This document shows, piece after piece, positions 17,232 through 25,615 of a DNA stretch of 64,000 bases. The notes under the pieces were generated by a model, which was not told where the DNA came from, searched no databases, and was given only the letters and a program-made list of their open reading frames with translations. How positions within the stretch are numbered: position 1 is the first letter of the stretch; each line of letters begins with the position of its first letter. This DNA comes from Pseudomonadales bacterium (GTDB lineage: Bacteria > Pseudomonadota > Gammaproteobacteria > Pseudomonadales > Porticoccaceae), in the NCBI GenBank assembly GCA_024234435.1, contig JACKOF010000001.1, forward strand, positions 62,001-126,000. Direction: 5' to 3'. A program made the translations under genes and the position numbers.

Positions 17232-17834
17232 GTGACACTACGTTTTGTTGAAAAATCACTTTTGCCCACCCAATGGGGGGTGTTTCATCTTCATGGTTTC
17301 GAAGAGGACGATACCGGAAAGGAGCACGTTGCAATTTCAATGGGCGAGCCTGGCGAGGGCGATGAGGCAGTGCTCGTGCGGGTGCACTCAGAGTGCCTGA
17401 CGGGTGATGCGCTGGGCAGTCTGCGCTGTGACTGTGGTTCGCAGTTGCAAGAGGCGATGCGCCAGATAGCCGAGTGTGGCAGGGGGGCACTCCTTTATTT
17501 GCGTCAGGAAGGGCGGGGTATAGGCCTTCTGAACAAGATCAGGGCATACCACCTCCAGGATCAGGGTGCTGATACCGTCGAGGCAAATGAGCAGCTGGGC
17601 TTTGGTGCTGACTTGAGAGATTACAGTGGTTGTCTGGCGATGCTGCAACACCTCAATATCAATCGGGTGAAACTGTTAACCAACAACCCCCGCAAAGTTA
17701 CAGCGCTCGAGGCTCTGGGTGTTGATGTTGCTGAACGCATTTCTCTGGAAACCGGTCGCAATTCGCACAATGCCAAATATCTGGCAACCAAGGCCGGTAA
17801 GTTGGGCCATCTGTTTGACCCCTCTGAAAATTGA
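17232..17834 (+). CDS. ribA: GTP cyclohydrolase II
   Basis: 200 residues with the complete zinc site CLTGDALGSLRCDCGSQL, the RQEGRGIGLLNKIRAY catalytic segment and LLTNNPRKV. It opens GTP to start riboflavin synthesis. The stand-alone gene compensates for the degenerate RibA half of RibBA. The GTG at 17232 has CGGAG 6 nt upstream. hisF follows 19 nt later, an unusual partner. Confidence 0.95.
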   Translation: MTLRFVEKSLLPTQWGVFHLHGFEEDDTGKEHVAISMGEPGEGDEAVLVRVHSECLTGDALGSLRCDCGSQLQEAMRQIAECGRGALLYLRQEGRGIGLLNKIRAYHLQDQGADTVEANEQLGFGADLRDYSGCLAMLQHLNINRVKLLTNNPRKVTALEALGVDVAERISLETGRNSHNAKYLATKAGKLGHLFDPSEN

Positions 17835-17853
17835 GAAATTACTGGGAGCCGAA

Positions 17854-18627
17854 ATGAGCCTGGCGAAACGCATAATTCCCTGTCTGGATGTGGACAATGG
17901 TCGAGTGGTGAAGGGTGTCCAGTTTGTGGACATTCGAGATGCCGGAGACCCGGTTGAGGTCGCAAAGCGCTACAACGAGCAGGGGGCTGATGAAATTACG
18001 TTTCTGGATATCACCGCCAGTCATGAAGATCGCGACACAATGGTCCACATTGTCGAGCGGATGGCGAGTGAGGTGTTTATACCGCTTACTGTGGGTGGCG
18101 GTGTACGAACAATTGAGGACATTCGGGCATTGCTCAATGCCGGTGCGGATAAGGTCAGCATTAATTCCGCGGCTGTTAAAAATCCTGACTTTGTCAAGGA
18201 AGCGGCTGAACGGTTTGGTTCGCAGTGCATTGTGGTTGCCATTGATGCCAAGCAAGTCAGTGCTGAGGGTGAGTCGTATCGCTGGGAAATCTTTACCCAC
18301 GGAGGGCGCAACCCCACCGGTATTGACGCTGTTGCCTGGGCAAGAAAGATGGCCGATTACGGTGCTGGCGAGATTCTGTTAACGAGTATGGATCGTGATG
18401 GCACCAAAGATGGTTTTAATTTGCTTTTGACCCGAGCAATCAGCGAGGCAGTGGATGTGCCGGTCATTGCTTCAGGCGGTGTGGGTAATCTGCAGCATTT
18501 GGTTGATGGTGTTGTGGAAGGCAAAGCCGATGCGGTATTGGCGGCCAGTATCTTTCATTTTGGAGAGTATACGATTCCCGAGGCAAAGGCTTATATGCAG
18601 CGTGCAGGAGTTGAAGTCAGGGTATGA
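17854..18627 (+). CDS. hisF: Imidazole glycerol phosphate synthase, cyclase subunit
   Basis: 257-residue (beta/alpha)8 barrel: RIIPCLDVDNGRVVKG (with the first catalytic Asp), FLDITASHEDR, LTVGGGVRT, KVSINSAAV, ILLTSMDRDGTKDG (second catalytic Asp) and VIASGGVGN. With HisH it forms imidazole glycerol phosphate and AICAR in histidine synthesis. The other his genes are not next to it; it appears co-transcribed with ribA. Confidence 0.95.
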   Translation: MSLAKRIIPCLDVDNGRVVKGVQFVDIRDAGDPVEVAKRYNEQGADEITFLDITASHEDRDTMVHIVERMASEVFIPLTVGGGVRTIEDIRALLNAGADKVSINSAAVKNPDFVKEAAERFGSQCIVVAIDAKQVSAEGESYRWEIFTHGGRNPTGIDAVAWARKMADYGAGEILLTSMDRDGTKDGFNLLLTRAISEAVDVPVIASGGVGNLQHLVDGVVEGKADAVLAASIFHFGEYTIPEAKAYMQRAGVEVRV

Positions 18628-18658
18628 ACAGAAAAAAGAGTAGCGGGCAGAAAACTGT

Positions 18659-18678
18659 CGAGGCTGTTTACAGCCTCG
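18659..18678. terminator. Hairpin between convergent hisF and the DUF6316-like gene
   Basis: Perfect 8-bp inverted repeat CGAGGCTG/CAGCCTCG with a 4-nt loop. It lies 31 nt past the hisF stop and just past the stop of the convergent minus-strand gene. On the minus strand it is followed by ACAGTTTT, so it may serve both transcripts. Confidence 0.6.
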
Positions 18679-18693
18679 AATAAGGTGGACCTT

Positions 18694-18924
18694 TTAGCCG
18701 GCGTATCGGGTTCCGGGGGTAAAAAATTCCAGAGCCTGAGGGTCGGCTTTCTCAGCGAATTCGATGTAGTCTTTAACAGCTTTTTCAGCGCAGTTCTTTG
18801 AATCAAACGGGCCTACAGCTGCGCCCTCTCTTGTGGCAAAAAACCAGAAGTGATGCAACTGAAAGAAGCGGTCGCTTCTCAATTGCGAGGACGTTACATT
18901 TTCGCCTTTTCTCAATGCACCCAT
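18694..18924 (-). CDS. Small conserved protein, DUF6316-like
   Basis: 76 residues. The sequence MGALRKGENVTSSQLRSDRF, then FWFFATREGAAVGPFDSK and AVKDYIEFAE, matches my memory of a small soluble family (DUF6316) common in marine gammaproteobacteria. No signal peptide, membrane segment or metal motif is visible. No function is known to me. Confidence 0.72.
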   Translation of the reverse strand: MGALRKGENVTSSQLRSDRFFQLHHFWFFATREGAAVGPFDSKNCAEKAVKDYIEFAEKADPQALEFFTPGTRYAG

Positions 18925-19062
18925 AATTGCATACCTTAACTGCTTTTGATTCCTTTGTTTTTGTTAGACCTAAAGCACTTCGGATTATTCATCAAAAACA
19001 GCAAAAAAGCACTTTTTTGAATGAAAAAAGAGGAAATCAAAGGGTTGTTGTCACCCTTCTCT

Positions 19063-20364
19063 CTATAATTGTGACTCAGTTCTCACTTTTGGCTGCCTTA
19101 ACCAGTTGGCTGCTTTCAGCAGGTTGAGGGCCTCAAGTAACTGATGGTCATCGGCCAGTCTGCTGGTCTGGTCCGTTTTGGTGGCGTGTTCCTGGTCGTT
19201 GTCGAGATGCCCTGCCAGGTTTTTTTCCTTGAGGGACAGGGATGAGTCCAGATAGCGCAGCTCTGCATCCGGAATCCGGATGTCGGGGGCAATGCCTTCG
19301 GCCTGGATCGATCGACCATTAGGGGTAAAGTAGCGGGCTGTTGTAAGCTTTATCGCGCGGCCTTCGGATATGGGCAGTACTGTCTGCACGGACCCTTTAC
19401 CAAAGCTGGTGGTCCCTACAACCAGTGCCCGGCGATGGTCTTGCAGTGCCCCTGCTACAATTTCGGCCGCCGAAGCAGAACCGCTGTTGATGATAACAAC
19501 GATGGGGAGACCGCTGAGTATATCGCCGGGCTTTGCAGTATGGCGAATATTTGCTGCGCCAAGGCGCCCCTTGGTAAAGACGATCAGACCTTCTTCAAGA
19601 ATTGCGTCAGCAACCTCAATAGAGGCGCCGAGCAGCCCGCCTGGATTATTACGCAAATCAAGCACGATACCTTTGAGAAGGGGGCTGTCTTTCTTTAACG
19701 ATGTCAGGCTTTCGATAAACTGTTCGCCGGTGTGTTCTTGAAACTGTGAGATGCGGACATATCCATAGTCTGGTTCAAGCATGTCATTGCGAACACTGCG
19801 AACCTTGATAATGGCCCTGACCAACTCTATTTCCAGAGGCTTTTCTTCGCCTGCCCTGATGATAGTCAGCTGTATAGAATCGCCAGCTTCACCTTTCATC
19901 AGGCCTACTGCTTCCTGCAGGTTCATGCCCTGCACTGCCTGATCATCCAGTTTGATAATTAAGTCGCCTGCCTTGATACCCGCTTTTGCTGCGGGGGTAT
20001 CGTCAATAGGTGAAATGACCTTCACCAGTCCGTTTTCCATTGCCACCTCTATGCCGAGGCCGCCGAACTCTCCGGTGGAGTGTTCCTGTAAACTATCGAA
20101 GGCGTCCTGATCGAGGTAAGTGGAGTGGGGGTCCAGTTCTGCCAGCATGCCGATAATGGCATTTTTCAGCAGCGTTTTGTCATCAATTTCTTCCACATAG
20201 GCTTGTCGGATTTGGTCGAAAACCTGTGTAAAGGTCCGCAGTTCTTCCAATGGCAGCTGACTTTTGACAGGGTTAGCAGAAGGTGCCGGGTTTTCCGCTT
20301 GCACCGAGGCGCTCCATTGGAGCGCGGCAGCCAAAAGAAGTAATGCGGGAAAGAGGGTTTTCAT
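19063..20364 (-). CDS. ctpA: Carboxyl-terminal processing protease (S41)
   Basis: 433 residues: a signal peptide (1-23, ending SVQA), a PDZ domain (about 95-175, GGLGIEVAMENGLVKV and AGIKAGDLIIKLDD), then the S41 catalytic core. The nucleophile Ser is in NSGSASAAEIVAGAL and the general-base Lys in TSFGKGSVQT. It is a periplasmic processing protease; in Pseudomonas the CtpA at this locus controls peptidoglycan hydrolases. It is the last gene of gpmI-envC-ctpA, 76 nt after envC. Confidence 0.94.
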   Translation of the reverse strand: MKTLFPALLLLAAALQWSASVQAENPAPSANPVKSQLPLEELRTFTQVFDQIRQAYVEEIDDKTLLKNAIIGMLAELDPHSTYLDQDAFDSLQEHSTGEFGGLGIEVAMENGLVKVISPIDDTPAAKAGIKAGDLIIKLDDQAVQGMNLQEAVGLMKGEAGDSIQLTIIRAGEEKPLEIELVRAIIKVRSVRNDMLEPDYGYVRISQFQEHTGEQFIESLTSLKKDSPLLKGIVLDLRNNPGGLLGASIEVADAILEEGLIVFTKGRLGAANIRHTAKPGDILSGLPIVVIINSGSASAAEIVAGALQDHRRALVVGTTSFGKGSVQTVLPISEGRAIKLTTARYFTPNGRSIQAEGIAPDIRIPDAELRYLDSSLSLKEKNLAGHLDNDQEHATKTDQTSRLADDHQLLEALNLLKAANWLRQPKVRTESQL

Positions 20365-20440
20365 AAATATTCCTTTAATCGAGGTGTCAGCAGTTTAGTT
20401 GTGACCTCTAAAGTATAAAAGCTGTTCCCTGATGCAGCTG

Positions 20441-21580
20441 TCAGCTTTTTGCAAGCCACTTCCTGGGATCGGTTGGCTTGCCATTCTGACGAATTTCGAA
20501 GTAGAGCGCATGCTCTTTTTGGCCCCCGGTGTTTCCAACTCTGGCAATGGTCTCGCCGGTGGTTACCCAGTCTCCTGCTTCCTTCAGTAATACTTGATTA
20601 TGTGCGTACAGGCTCATGTAGCCATCACCATGATCAACAATAATCAGTAATCCATGGCCGCGCAGATAGTCAGAGAATACGACACGGCCATGATGAATGC
20701 TGTGAATGCCCGAGCCTTCCGGTGCGCTTAATAGCCAGCCCTCCCATTTCATTTCGGTATTTCTAAGGCTGCCATAACTGTGCCTGAGTTTGCCTTTTAC
20801 CGGCCAGTGCAGGTTTCCCCTCTGCTTGGCAAAAGGGCGGGAGTCAGTCGGCACCCGAATATCGCCTATCGCCTCTTCGAGAGCAGACAGAACCTGTTCC
20901 AGATGAGCCCGCTCCCGCTGGAGGTTTTTCAAGTGTTGCTGTTTGGTGAGAATTTGCTGATCAAGCTTTGCCATAACCTGAAGACGCTGCGTCTTGCGAG
21001 AACTGAGGGTGTCATTCCGGTTTTGTAGCTGTTGCCGCTGTACTGTGATCTTATCGGTCTTCTGCTTGATAGATGTTTCTGTTTCCGCAAGCGCATGCAG
21101 TGTGGATATATAGCTGTTGAGTTTGTTGGCCCGGGCCTGCAGGAAATAGCTATAGTATTTGAGTGTGCGAGAGAACAGTGCGGGATCTTCCTGATTCAAC
21201 AGCAGTTTTACCGGCTCTTCCTTGCCGAGACGATAGGCGGCGTTAACCTGGCTGTAGATCAGGCGCTGCTGGCTGCGGCTTTGACTTTGCAGTTCAGCCC
21301 TCTGTGTGCCGAGCTGCTTCAGGTCAGCTTCCAGCTGATTCAGTTGGGACTTTAATTGGGAGATCTCTCTCTGGAGAGATGCGCTTTCGGTTTCGAGCGC
21401 TCTCAGTTCTTCAGCGAGACTATTCTTTTGTCCGGTGGCATCCTTCAATGAGCGTTCGAGCTTTCGAATATCGGCACTGACGGCTTTTAATTTTTCCCTG
21501 TCCTGTTGCTCACCGGCAAAGCCGGTGGTGCAGAGGAGCAGCAATAATAAGCACAGTAGAGGAACCTCGGCTTTGATCAT
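20441..21580 (-). CDS. envC: Murein hydrolase activator EnvC
   Basis: 379 residues: a signal peptide (1-22), two long coiled-coil segments rich in Leu, Gln and Glu (about 25-235), and a C-terminal LytM domain (about 255-375). The zinc ligands of active LytM are missing: the HxGxD region reads KWEGWLLSAPEG and the HxH motif reads ALYFEIRQNG. It is therefore an activator of the division amidases and not a peptidase, as in E. coli EnvC. It follows gpmI by 16 nt. Confidence 0.92.
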   Translation of the reverse strand: MIKAEVPLLCLLLLLLCTTGFAGEQQDREKLKAVSADIRKLERSLKDATGQKNSLAEELRALETESASLQREISQLKSQLNQLEADLKQLGTQRAELQSQSRSQQRLIYSQVNAAYRLGKEEPVKLLLNQEDPALFSRTLKYYSYFLQARANKLNSYISTLHALAETETSIKQKTDKITVQRQQLQNRNDTLSSRKTQRLQVMAKLDQQILTKQQHLKNLQRERAHLEQVLSALEEAIGDIRVPTDSRPFAKQRGNLHWPVKGKLRHSYGSLRNTEMKWEGWLLSAPEGSGIHSIHHGRVVFSDYLRGHGLLIIVDHGDGYMSLYAHNQVLLKEAGDWVTTGETIARVGNTGGQKEHALYFEIRQNGKPTDPRKWLAKS

Positions 21581-21596
21581 GAAGAGCAGCCCGGAA

Positions 21597-23138
21597 TTAT
21601 TTGATCAGTGATCGCCCTGTCATCTCTTCAGGCTGAGGCAAACCCATAAGCGTTAACATGGTCGGCGCAACGTCGGCGAGAATACCCCCCTCATCCAGCG
21701 TAATATCCTTTTCCCCAACATAAATTAATGGCACAGGCAAAGTGGTGTGTTGTGTGTGTAGTTGTCCCGAGACTTCATCAAACATTTGCTCAACGTTACC
21801 GTGATCTGCAGTGATCAGGCATTCGCCACCTGCTTTTTTCAGTGCATCCACAATTTTGCCCAGGCACTCATCAACGATCTCTACTGCTTTTACCGCCGCT
21901 TCAAAAATACCGGTATGGCCAACCTGATCACAGTTGGCGTAATTACAGATAATCGTGTCGTATTTTCCGCTTTCAATAGCGGCAACCAGTTTGTCGGTGA
22001 CCTCATAGGCACTCATTTCCGGCTTCTGGTCGTAAGTTGTCACTTTGGGGGAGGGTATCAGTATTCGATCTTCGCCGGGGTAAAGCTCTTCCTGCCCGCC
22101 GCTGAAGAAAAATGTGACATGTGCATATTTCTCTGTTTCGGCAATGCGCAACTGCGTTTTGTTCTGGTGGCTGAGGTATTCTCCCAGCGAATTTTTCAGG
22201 CTTTCCGGAGGGAAAGCGCAGCCGGTGTGGATATCAGAGGCATACTCTGTTGTCATGATAAAGTCCGCCAGTCTGGGGCGGGTGGCGCGTTCAAAACCGG
22301 CAAAGCTCTCGGTTACGAAGGCATGGCTTAACTGGCGGGCGCGGTCTGGCCGGAAATTCATGAACAGTACAGTGTCACCGTCATTAATGGTGACGGGCAT
22401 CTGATTGTCATCACAGATGGTGGTAGGTTTGACGAATTCGTCATTCTCTCCACGCTGATAAGCAGCCTGTAATCCATCGACTGCATTTTTCGCAGTGAAC
22501 TCTGCCTTACCTTGGGTGAGTAGGTTGTAGGCGGCTTCAACTCTGTCCCAGCGGTTATCTCTGTCCATAGCATAGAAGCGACCACAAATACTGGCGATGT
22601 GGCCTGCCCCCAATTCTGCCAGTTTACGTGAGGCTTTCACCAGTGATGCTTCTGCGCTGCGTGGCGGCGTGTCGCGGCCGTCCAGAAAGGCGTGCAGAAA
22701 TATTTTTCTGGCGCCCCTGCCCACTGCCAGCTCGGCCATAGCCAGCATATGATCTTCATGGCTGTGTACGCCGCCTGGAGACAGGAGGCCGAGAATGTGT
22801 ACTGCCTTGTTATTTCCAACAGCCTGGTCAATGGCATTGCAGTAAGTCGGATTTTCAAAAAAATCACCGTCGGAGATTGCTTTGTTGATTCGGGTGAAGT
22901 TCTGATAAACCACACGGCCAGCACCGAGCGTCATATGGCCCACTTCACTGTTGCCCATTTGACCTTCCGGCAACCCTACTGCCAGACCAGAGGTATCAAT
23001 CAGCGTATGAGGGCGCTCGGCCCAAAGGTGGTCTCTGATCGGGGTTTTGGCAGCGTGGATAGCGTTGTGCTCGGTGTTGTCACGATGGCCCCAGCCATCC
23101 AGAATCAGTAGTGCAAGTGGTTTTTTCATGTTATTCAT
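21597..23138 (-). CDS. gpmI: 2,3-bisphosphoglycerate-independent phosphoglycerate mutase
   Basis: 513 residues from ATG 23138 (ATG 23129, giving MKKPLALLILDGWG, is equally possible). The two metal centres and the phosphoserine site are visible: LLILDGWGHRDN, GQMGNSEVGHMTLGAGR (Ser about 66), HAFLDGRDTPP, NFRPDRARQLS, NYANCDQVGHTG and TADHGNVE. It interconverts 3- and 2-phosphoglycerate. A longer in-frame extension to 23216 exists but has no family support. No good Shine-Dalgarno precedes either ATG. Confidence 0.95.
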   Translation of the reverse strand: MNNMKKPLALLILDGWGHRDNTEHNAIHAAKTPIRDHLWAERPHTLIDTSGLAVGLPEGQMGNSEVGHMTLGAGRVVYQNFTRINKAISDGDFFENPTYCNAIDQAVGNNKAVHILGLLSPGGVHSHEDHMLAMAELAVGRGARKIFLHAFLDGRDTPPRSAEASLVKASRKLAELGAGHIASICGRFYAMDRDNRWDRVEAAYNLLTQGKAEFTAKNAVDGLQAAYQRGENDEFVKPTTICDDNQMPVTINDGDTVLFMNFRPDRARQLSHAFVTESFAGFERATRPRLADFIMTTEYASDIHTGCAFPPESLKNSLGEYLSHQNKTQLRIAETEKYAHVTFFFSGGQEELYPGEDRILIPSPKVTTYDQKPEMSAYEVTDKLVAAIESGKYDTIICNYANCDQVGHTGIFEAAVKAVEIVDECLGKIVDALKKAGGECLITADHGNVEQMFDEVSGQLHTQHTTLPVPLIYVGEKDITLDEGGILADVAPTMLTLMGLPQPEEMTGRSLIK

Positions 23139-23281
23139 AAATCGTTGGAGGTAGGTCAAAAAAGCGCTTTTCAGGGAAAGCGGCAATGGTCTGCGAATCT
23201 TACCGGTATTGCTCATAAAGTGCTATTGCGGAGTCCCCCGACGGGGGGAGTTGGCGGTTTCTTAAATTGTTGCCTTGCGTG

Positions 23282-23287
23282 TATACT
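23282..23287 (+). promoter_or_regulatory. Candidate -10 of the yibN-grxC-secB transcript
   Basis: TATACT lies 82 nt before the yibN start in the 230-nt divergent gap between gpmI and yibN. No convincing -35 is seen (TTCTTA at 17 nt). The same gap holds a C5/G6 inverted repeat around 23234-23247 of unknown role. Confidence 0.35.
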
Positions 23288-23368
23288 TGCGCGCTTTATT
23301 TGATTTGAGATTGACGCTCGCTTTTAGATAAGTCGCGACAAAACCGAAAACGTTATTGAGGCTCAAAC

Positions 23369-23779
23369 GTGGAATTTTTTACTTTTATCAGCGAACAGTG
23401 GGTGTTGGTTAGTATTCTGTTGGTGCTGGTGTACGTGTTTGCATTTACAGAGCGTATAAAAAGCGGCAAGCCGCTTTCCAGTCATGAATTGACTCGCATG
23501 CTGAATGCTGACGAGGCGGTATTGCTGGATGTGCGCGAGTCGAAAGATTTCAAGGAAGGGCACATAGTTGGCGCCATTCATATCCCGTTCAACAAGATCA
23601 AGGAAAACTCAGCGGAGTTGAATAACCACAAGAATAAAGTGATTGTGATCGCAGATAAACTCGGTCAGCATGCTGGCGCAGCTGGACGTATTCTGAAACA
23701 GCAAGGTTTCCAGGTGCGCCGTTTAAGTGGTGGCATGGCAGAGTGGAAAAACCAGAATTTGCCTGTTGTAAAAGATTAA
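23369..23779 (+). CDS. yibN: Rhodanese-domain membrane protein YibN
   Basis: 136 residues: an N-terminal membrane anchor (about 8-27) and a rhodanese domain (about 37-132, LLDVRESKDFKEGHIVGAIHIP). The loop where active rhodaneses carry the catalytic Cys reads VIVIADKLGQHAGAAG and has no cysteine, so sulfurtransferase activity is doubtful. The GTG at 23369 has TTGAGG upstream. It precedes grxC and secB, the same order as in E. coli and Pseudomonas. Confidence 0.87.
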   Translation: MEFFTFISEQWVLVSILLVLVYVFAFTERIKSGKPLSSHELTRMLNADEAVLLDVRESKDFKEGHIVGAIHIPFNKIKENSAELNNHKNKVIVIADKLGQHAGAAGRILKQQGFQVRRLSGGMAEWKNQNLPVVKD

Positions 23780-23794
23780 GAGGAGAGCTTCGTA

Positions 23795-24055
23795 TTGGCT
23801 GAAGTTACTGTATACAGTAGCCGGTATTGTGGTTACTGTCGTGCCGCGAAAAAATTTCTTCGCGACAAGGGCGTCACTTTTAAAGAGATTCTGGTGGATG
23901 CAAACCCCGAATTGAGAATGGAGGTTATCCGGAAAAGCCAGCGGCGGACAGTTCCTCAAATATGGATAGGAGATACCCATATTGGTGGTTTTACTGATAT
24001 GCAGGAAATGGAACGCAGTGGCAAATTGGATAAACTTTTGCAGGGCGGGGCTTGA
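23795..24055 (+). CDS. grxC: Glutaredoxin 3
   Basis: 86 residues with the thioredoxin-fold glutaredoxin pattern VTVYSSRYCGYCRAAKKFL and RRTVPQIWIGDTHIGGFTDM. The active site is CGYC where E. coli Grx3 has CPYC. The start is TTG at 23795, preceded by AGGAGA at a good distance. It reduces disulfides with glutathione in the cytoplasm. Confidence 0.94.
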   Translation: MAEVTVYSSRYCGYCRAAKKFLRDKGVTFKEILVDANPELRMEVIRKSQRRTVPQIWIGDTHIGGFTDMQEMERSGKLDKLLQGGA

Positions 24056-24125
24056 AGTGGATCGGATAGTCCTTATATAGCTTTATCTACATCAAAATAA
24101 TTGCGATATATAAAGAGGCGGGAGC

Positions 24126-24644
24126 ATGGCTGAAGAAAATAATGATGCGCAGGCAGGGAATCAGGTTGACCAGACCGGCCCCCAGCTGGCACTTCAAAAA
24201 ATCTATTTGAAAGATCTGTCGTTCGAGTCCCCGATGGGTGCCAAGGCTTTTACTGAAAAGCTCAACCCAAAGGTGAATCAGGATTTATCCACCAAAACTG
24301 AAAAAATCAGTGATAATCAGTATGAGGTCACACTCACTGTTACGGTAGCTGTAAAGAATGGGGAAGACACCATATATCTGGTGGAAGTTCAGCAGGCAGG
24401 TCTGTTTGCCATAACCGGTATCGAGGGGCAGCAGTTGGCACAGGTGTTGAATACTCACTGTCCGGCGACACTATTTCCTTACGTCAGGGAAGTCATTGAC
24501 AATGCCGTTGTCAAGGGTGGATTCCCGGCGCTGGCTTTGCCGCCCATCAATTTTGATGTTTTGTTTTCTCAGGCGATGATGCAGGCGAAGGCCAAGGCCG
24601 AGCAGGAGAAAGCGGGTGAGTCTTCTGTCGAGACAGCTCACTAA
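24126..24644 (+). CDS. secB: Protein-export chaperone SecB
   Basis: 172 residues: LQKIYLKDLSFESPMG near residues 23-38, YEVTLTVTVAV, VEVQQAGLFAITG, LNTHCPATLFPYVREVIDN and GGFPALALPPINFDVLF. SecB holds preproteins unfolded and delivers them to SecA. The charged C-terminal tail after about 150 is normal for the family. Last gene of yibN-grxC-secB. Confidence 0.97.
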   Translation: MAEENNDAQAGNQVDQTGPQLALQKIYLKDLSFESPMGAKAFTEKLNPKVNQDLSTKTEKISDNQYEVTLTVTVAVKNGEDTIYLVEVQQAGLFAITGIEGQQLAQVLNTHCPATLFPYVREVIDNAVVKGGFPALALPPINFDVLFSQAMMQAKAKAEQEKAGESSVETAH

Positions 24645-24655
24645 GTATTTCATAC

Positions 24656-24680
24656 CGCGCCCTTTGAGGGGCGCGTTTCG
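24656..24680 (+). terminator. Terminator-like hairpin after secB
   Basis: CGCGCCC/GGGCGCG arms with a TTTGAG loop, then TTTCG, 11 nt past the secB stop. The T-tract is short. It marks the left edge of the accessory block. Confidence 0.55.
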
Positions 24681-24775
24681 GCGGTCGGTTGAAAACAGCT
24701 CTGGCTTGTCACATGTTCAGCCTGAATTCGCAGGCATGTCTTGGTCTGGCATCAACTCGAAAATGTAAATCAGAA

Positions 24776-25615
24776 CTATATTTCAAATTGACTGGTAAAG
24801 TCGTATTCGCCAGTCATTTCGTTATTCTGGGTTAACTTAAAGGCTTTGCGTTTTCCCTTATACAATATGCCAGTATTAAACCCGTCATCCAGCATCAGCC
24901 GTTTCGCTGCTACACCCAGATCAGATGTAGGTTCAACAGAAACCTTCCGCACCATATTGCGCCACTCTTTCTGATCTGGACGATAGGTGACACATGGGCT
25001 CAATATCTGAACAAAAGCAAACCCAGGGTAGGTGATAGCTTCTTCAATAATTGCCGCTGTACCTTTCGGGTCTCCAGCGAACGTGCGCGCCAGAAAGTTT
25101 GCGCCTGATGCGAGCGCAATGACCAGAGGATAAAAAGGGCTGACACCTGTTCCGCCGGGTGTTAGCGCGCTATCTCGTGAAGGGTCGGTGGTTGGTGAAG
25201 ATTGTCCTTTGGTCATGCCGTACACCTGATTGTCCATGACGACATAGGTGATATCCATGTTCCGACGGCAGGCATGCACAAAGTGGTTGCCGCCAATGGA
25301 AAAGCCGTCACCATCCCCACCTGTGCAGATAACAGTCAATTCGGGTCGTGCAGCCTTTAAGCCAGTTGCGGTTGCCAACGCGCGACCGTGAACGCCATGA
25401 AATCCATAGGTCGAGGTATAGGCGGGGATACGTGAGGAGCATCCAATCCCCGAGACGACAGCAACATTCTCGGGTGGTAGTGACAGGCTTGCCATGGCTT
25501 TGGTTAATGCCAGCAAAACAGAATAGTCGCCACAACCGGAGCACCATACGGGTTTGATATCGGATTTGTAATCGGAAGCTTCGCGAGCAACTTGACAGGC
25601 GATAGAAGTATCCAT
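24776..25615 (-). CDS. korB: 2-oxoacid:ferredoxin oxidoreductase, beta subunit
   Basis: 279 residues from the ATG at 25615, which overlaps the korA stop as TAATG; the longer GTG start at 25627 is less likely. It shows the cluster-binding cysteines in PVWCSGCGDYSVL and SGIGCSSR, the TPP-binding GGDGDGFSIGGNHFVHACRR with downstream VMDNQVYGMTKGQSSPT, and a third Cys region ILSPCVTY. With KorA it oxidatively decarboxylates a 2-oxoacid (2-oxoglutarate or pyruvate) to acyl-CoA and reduces ferredoxin. Beside benzoyl-CoA reductase-like genes, it matches the Thauera arrangement where Kor feeds the reductase. Confidence 0.88.
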   Translation of the reverse strand: MDTSIACQVAREASDYKSDIKPVWCSGCGDYSVLLALTKAMASLSLPPENVAVVSGIGCSSRIPAYTSTYGFHGVHGRALATATGLKAARPELTVICTGGDGDGFSIGGNHFVHACRRNMDITYVVMDNQVYGMTKGQSSPTTDPSRDSALTPGGTGVSPFYPLVIALASGANFLARTFAGDPKGTAAIIEEAITYPGFAFVQILSPCVTYRPDQKEWRNMVRKVSVEPTSDLGVAAKRLMLDDGFNTGILYKGKRKAFKLTQNNEMTGEYDFTSQFEI

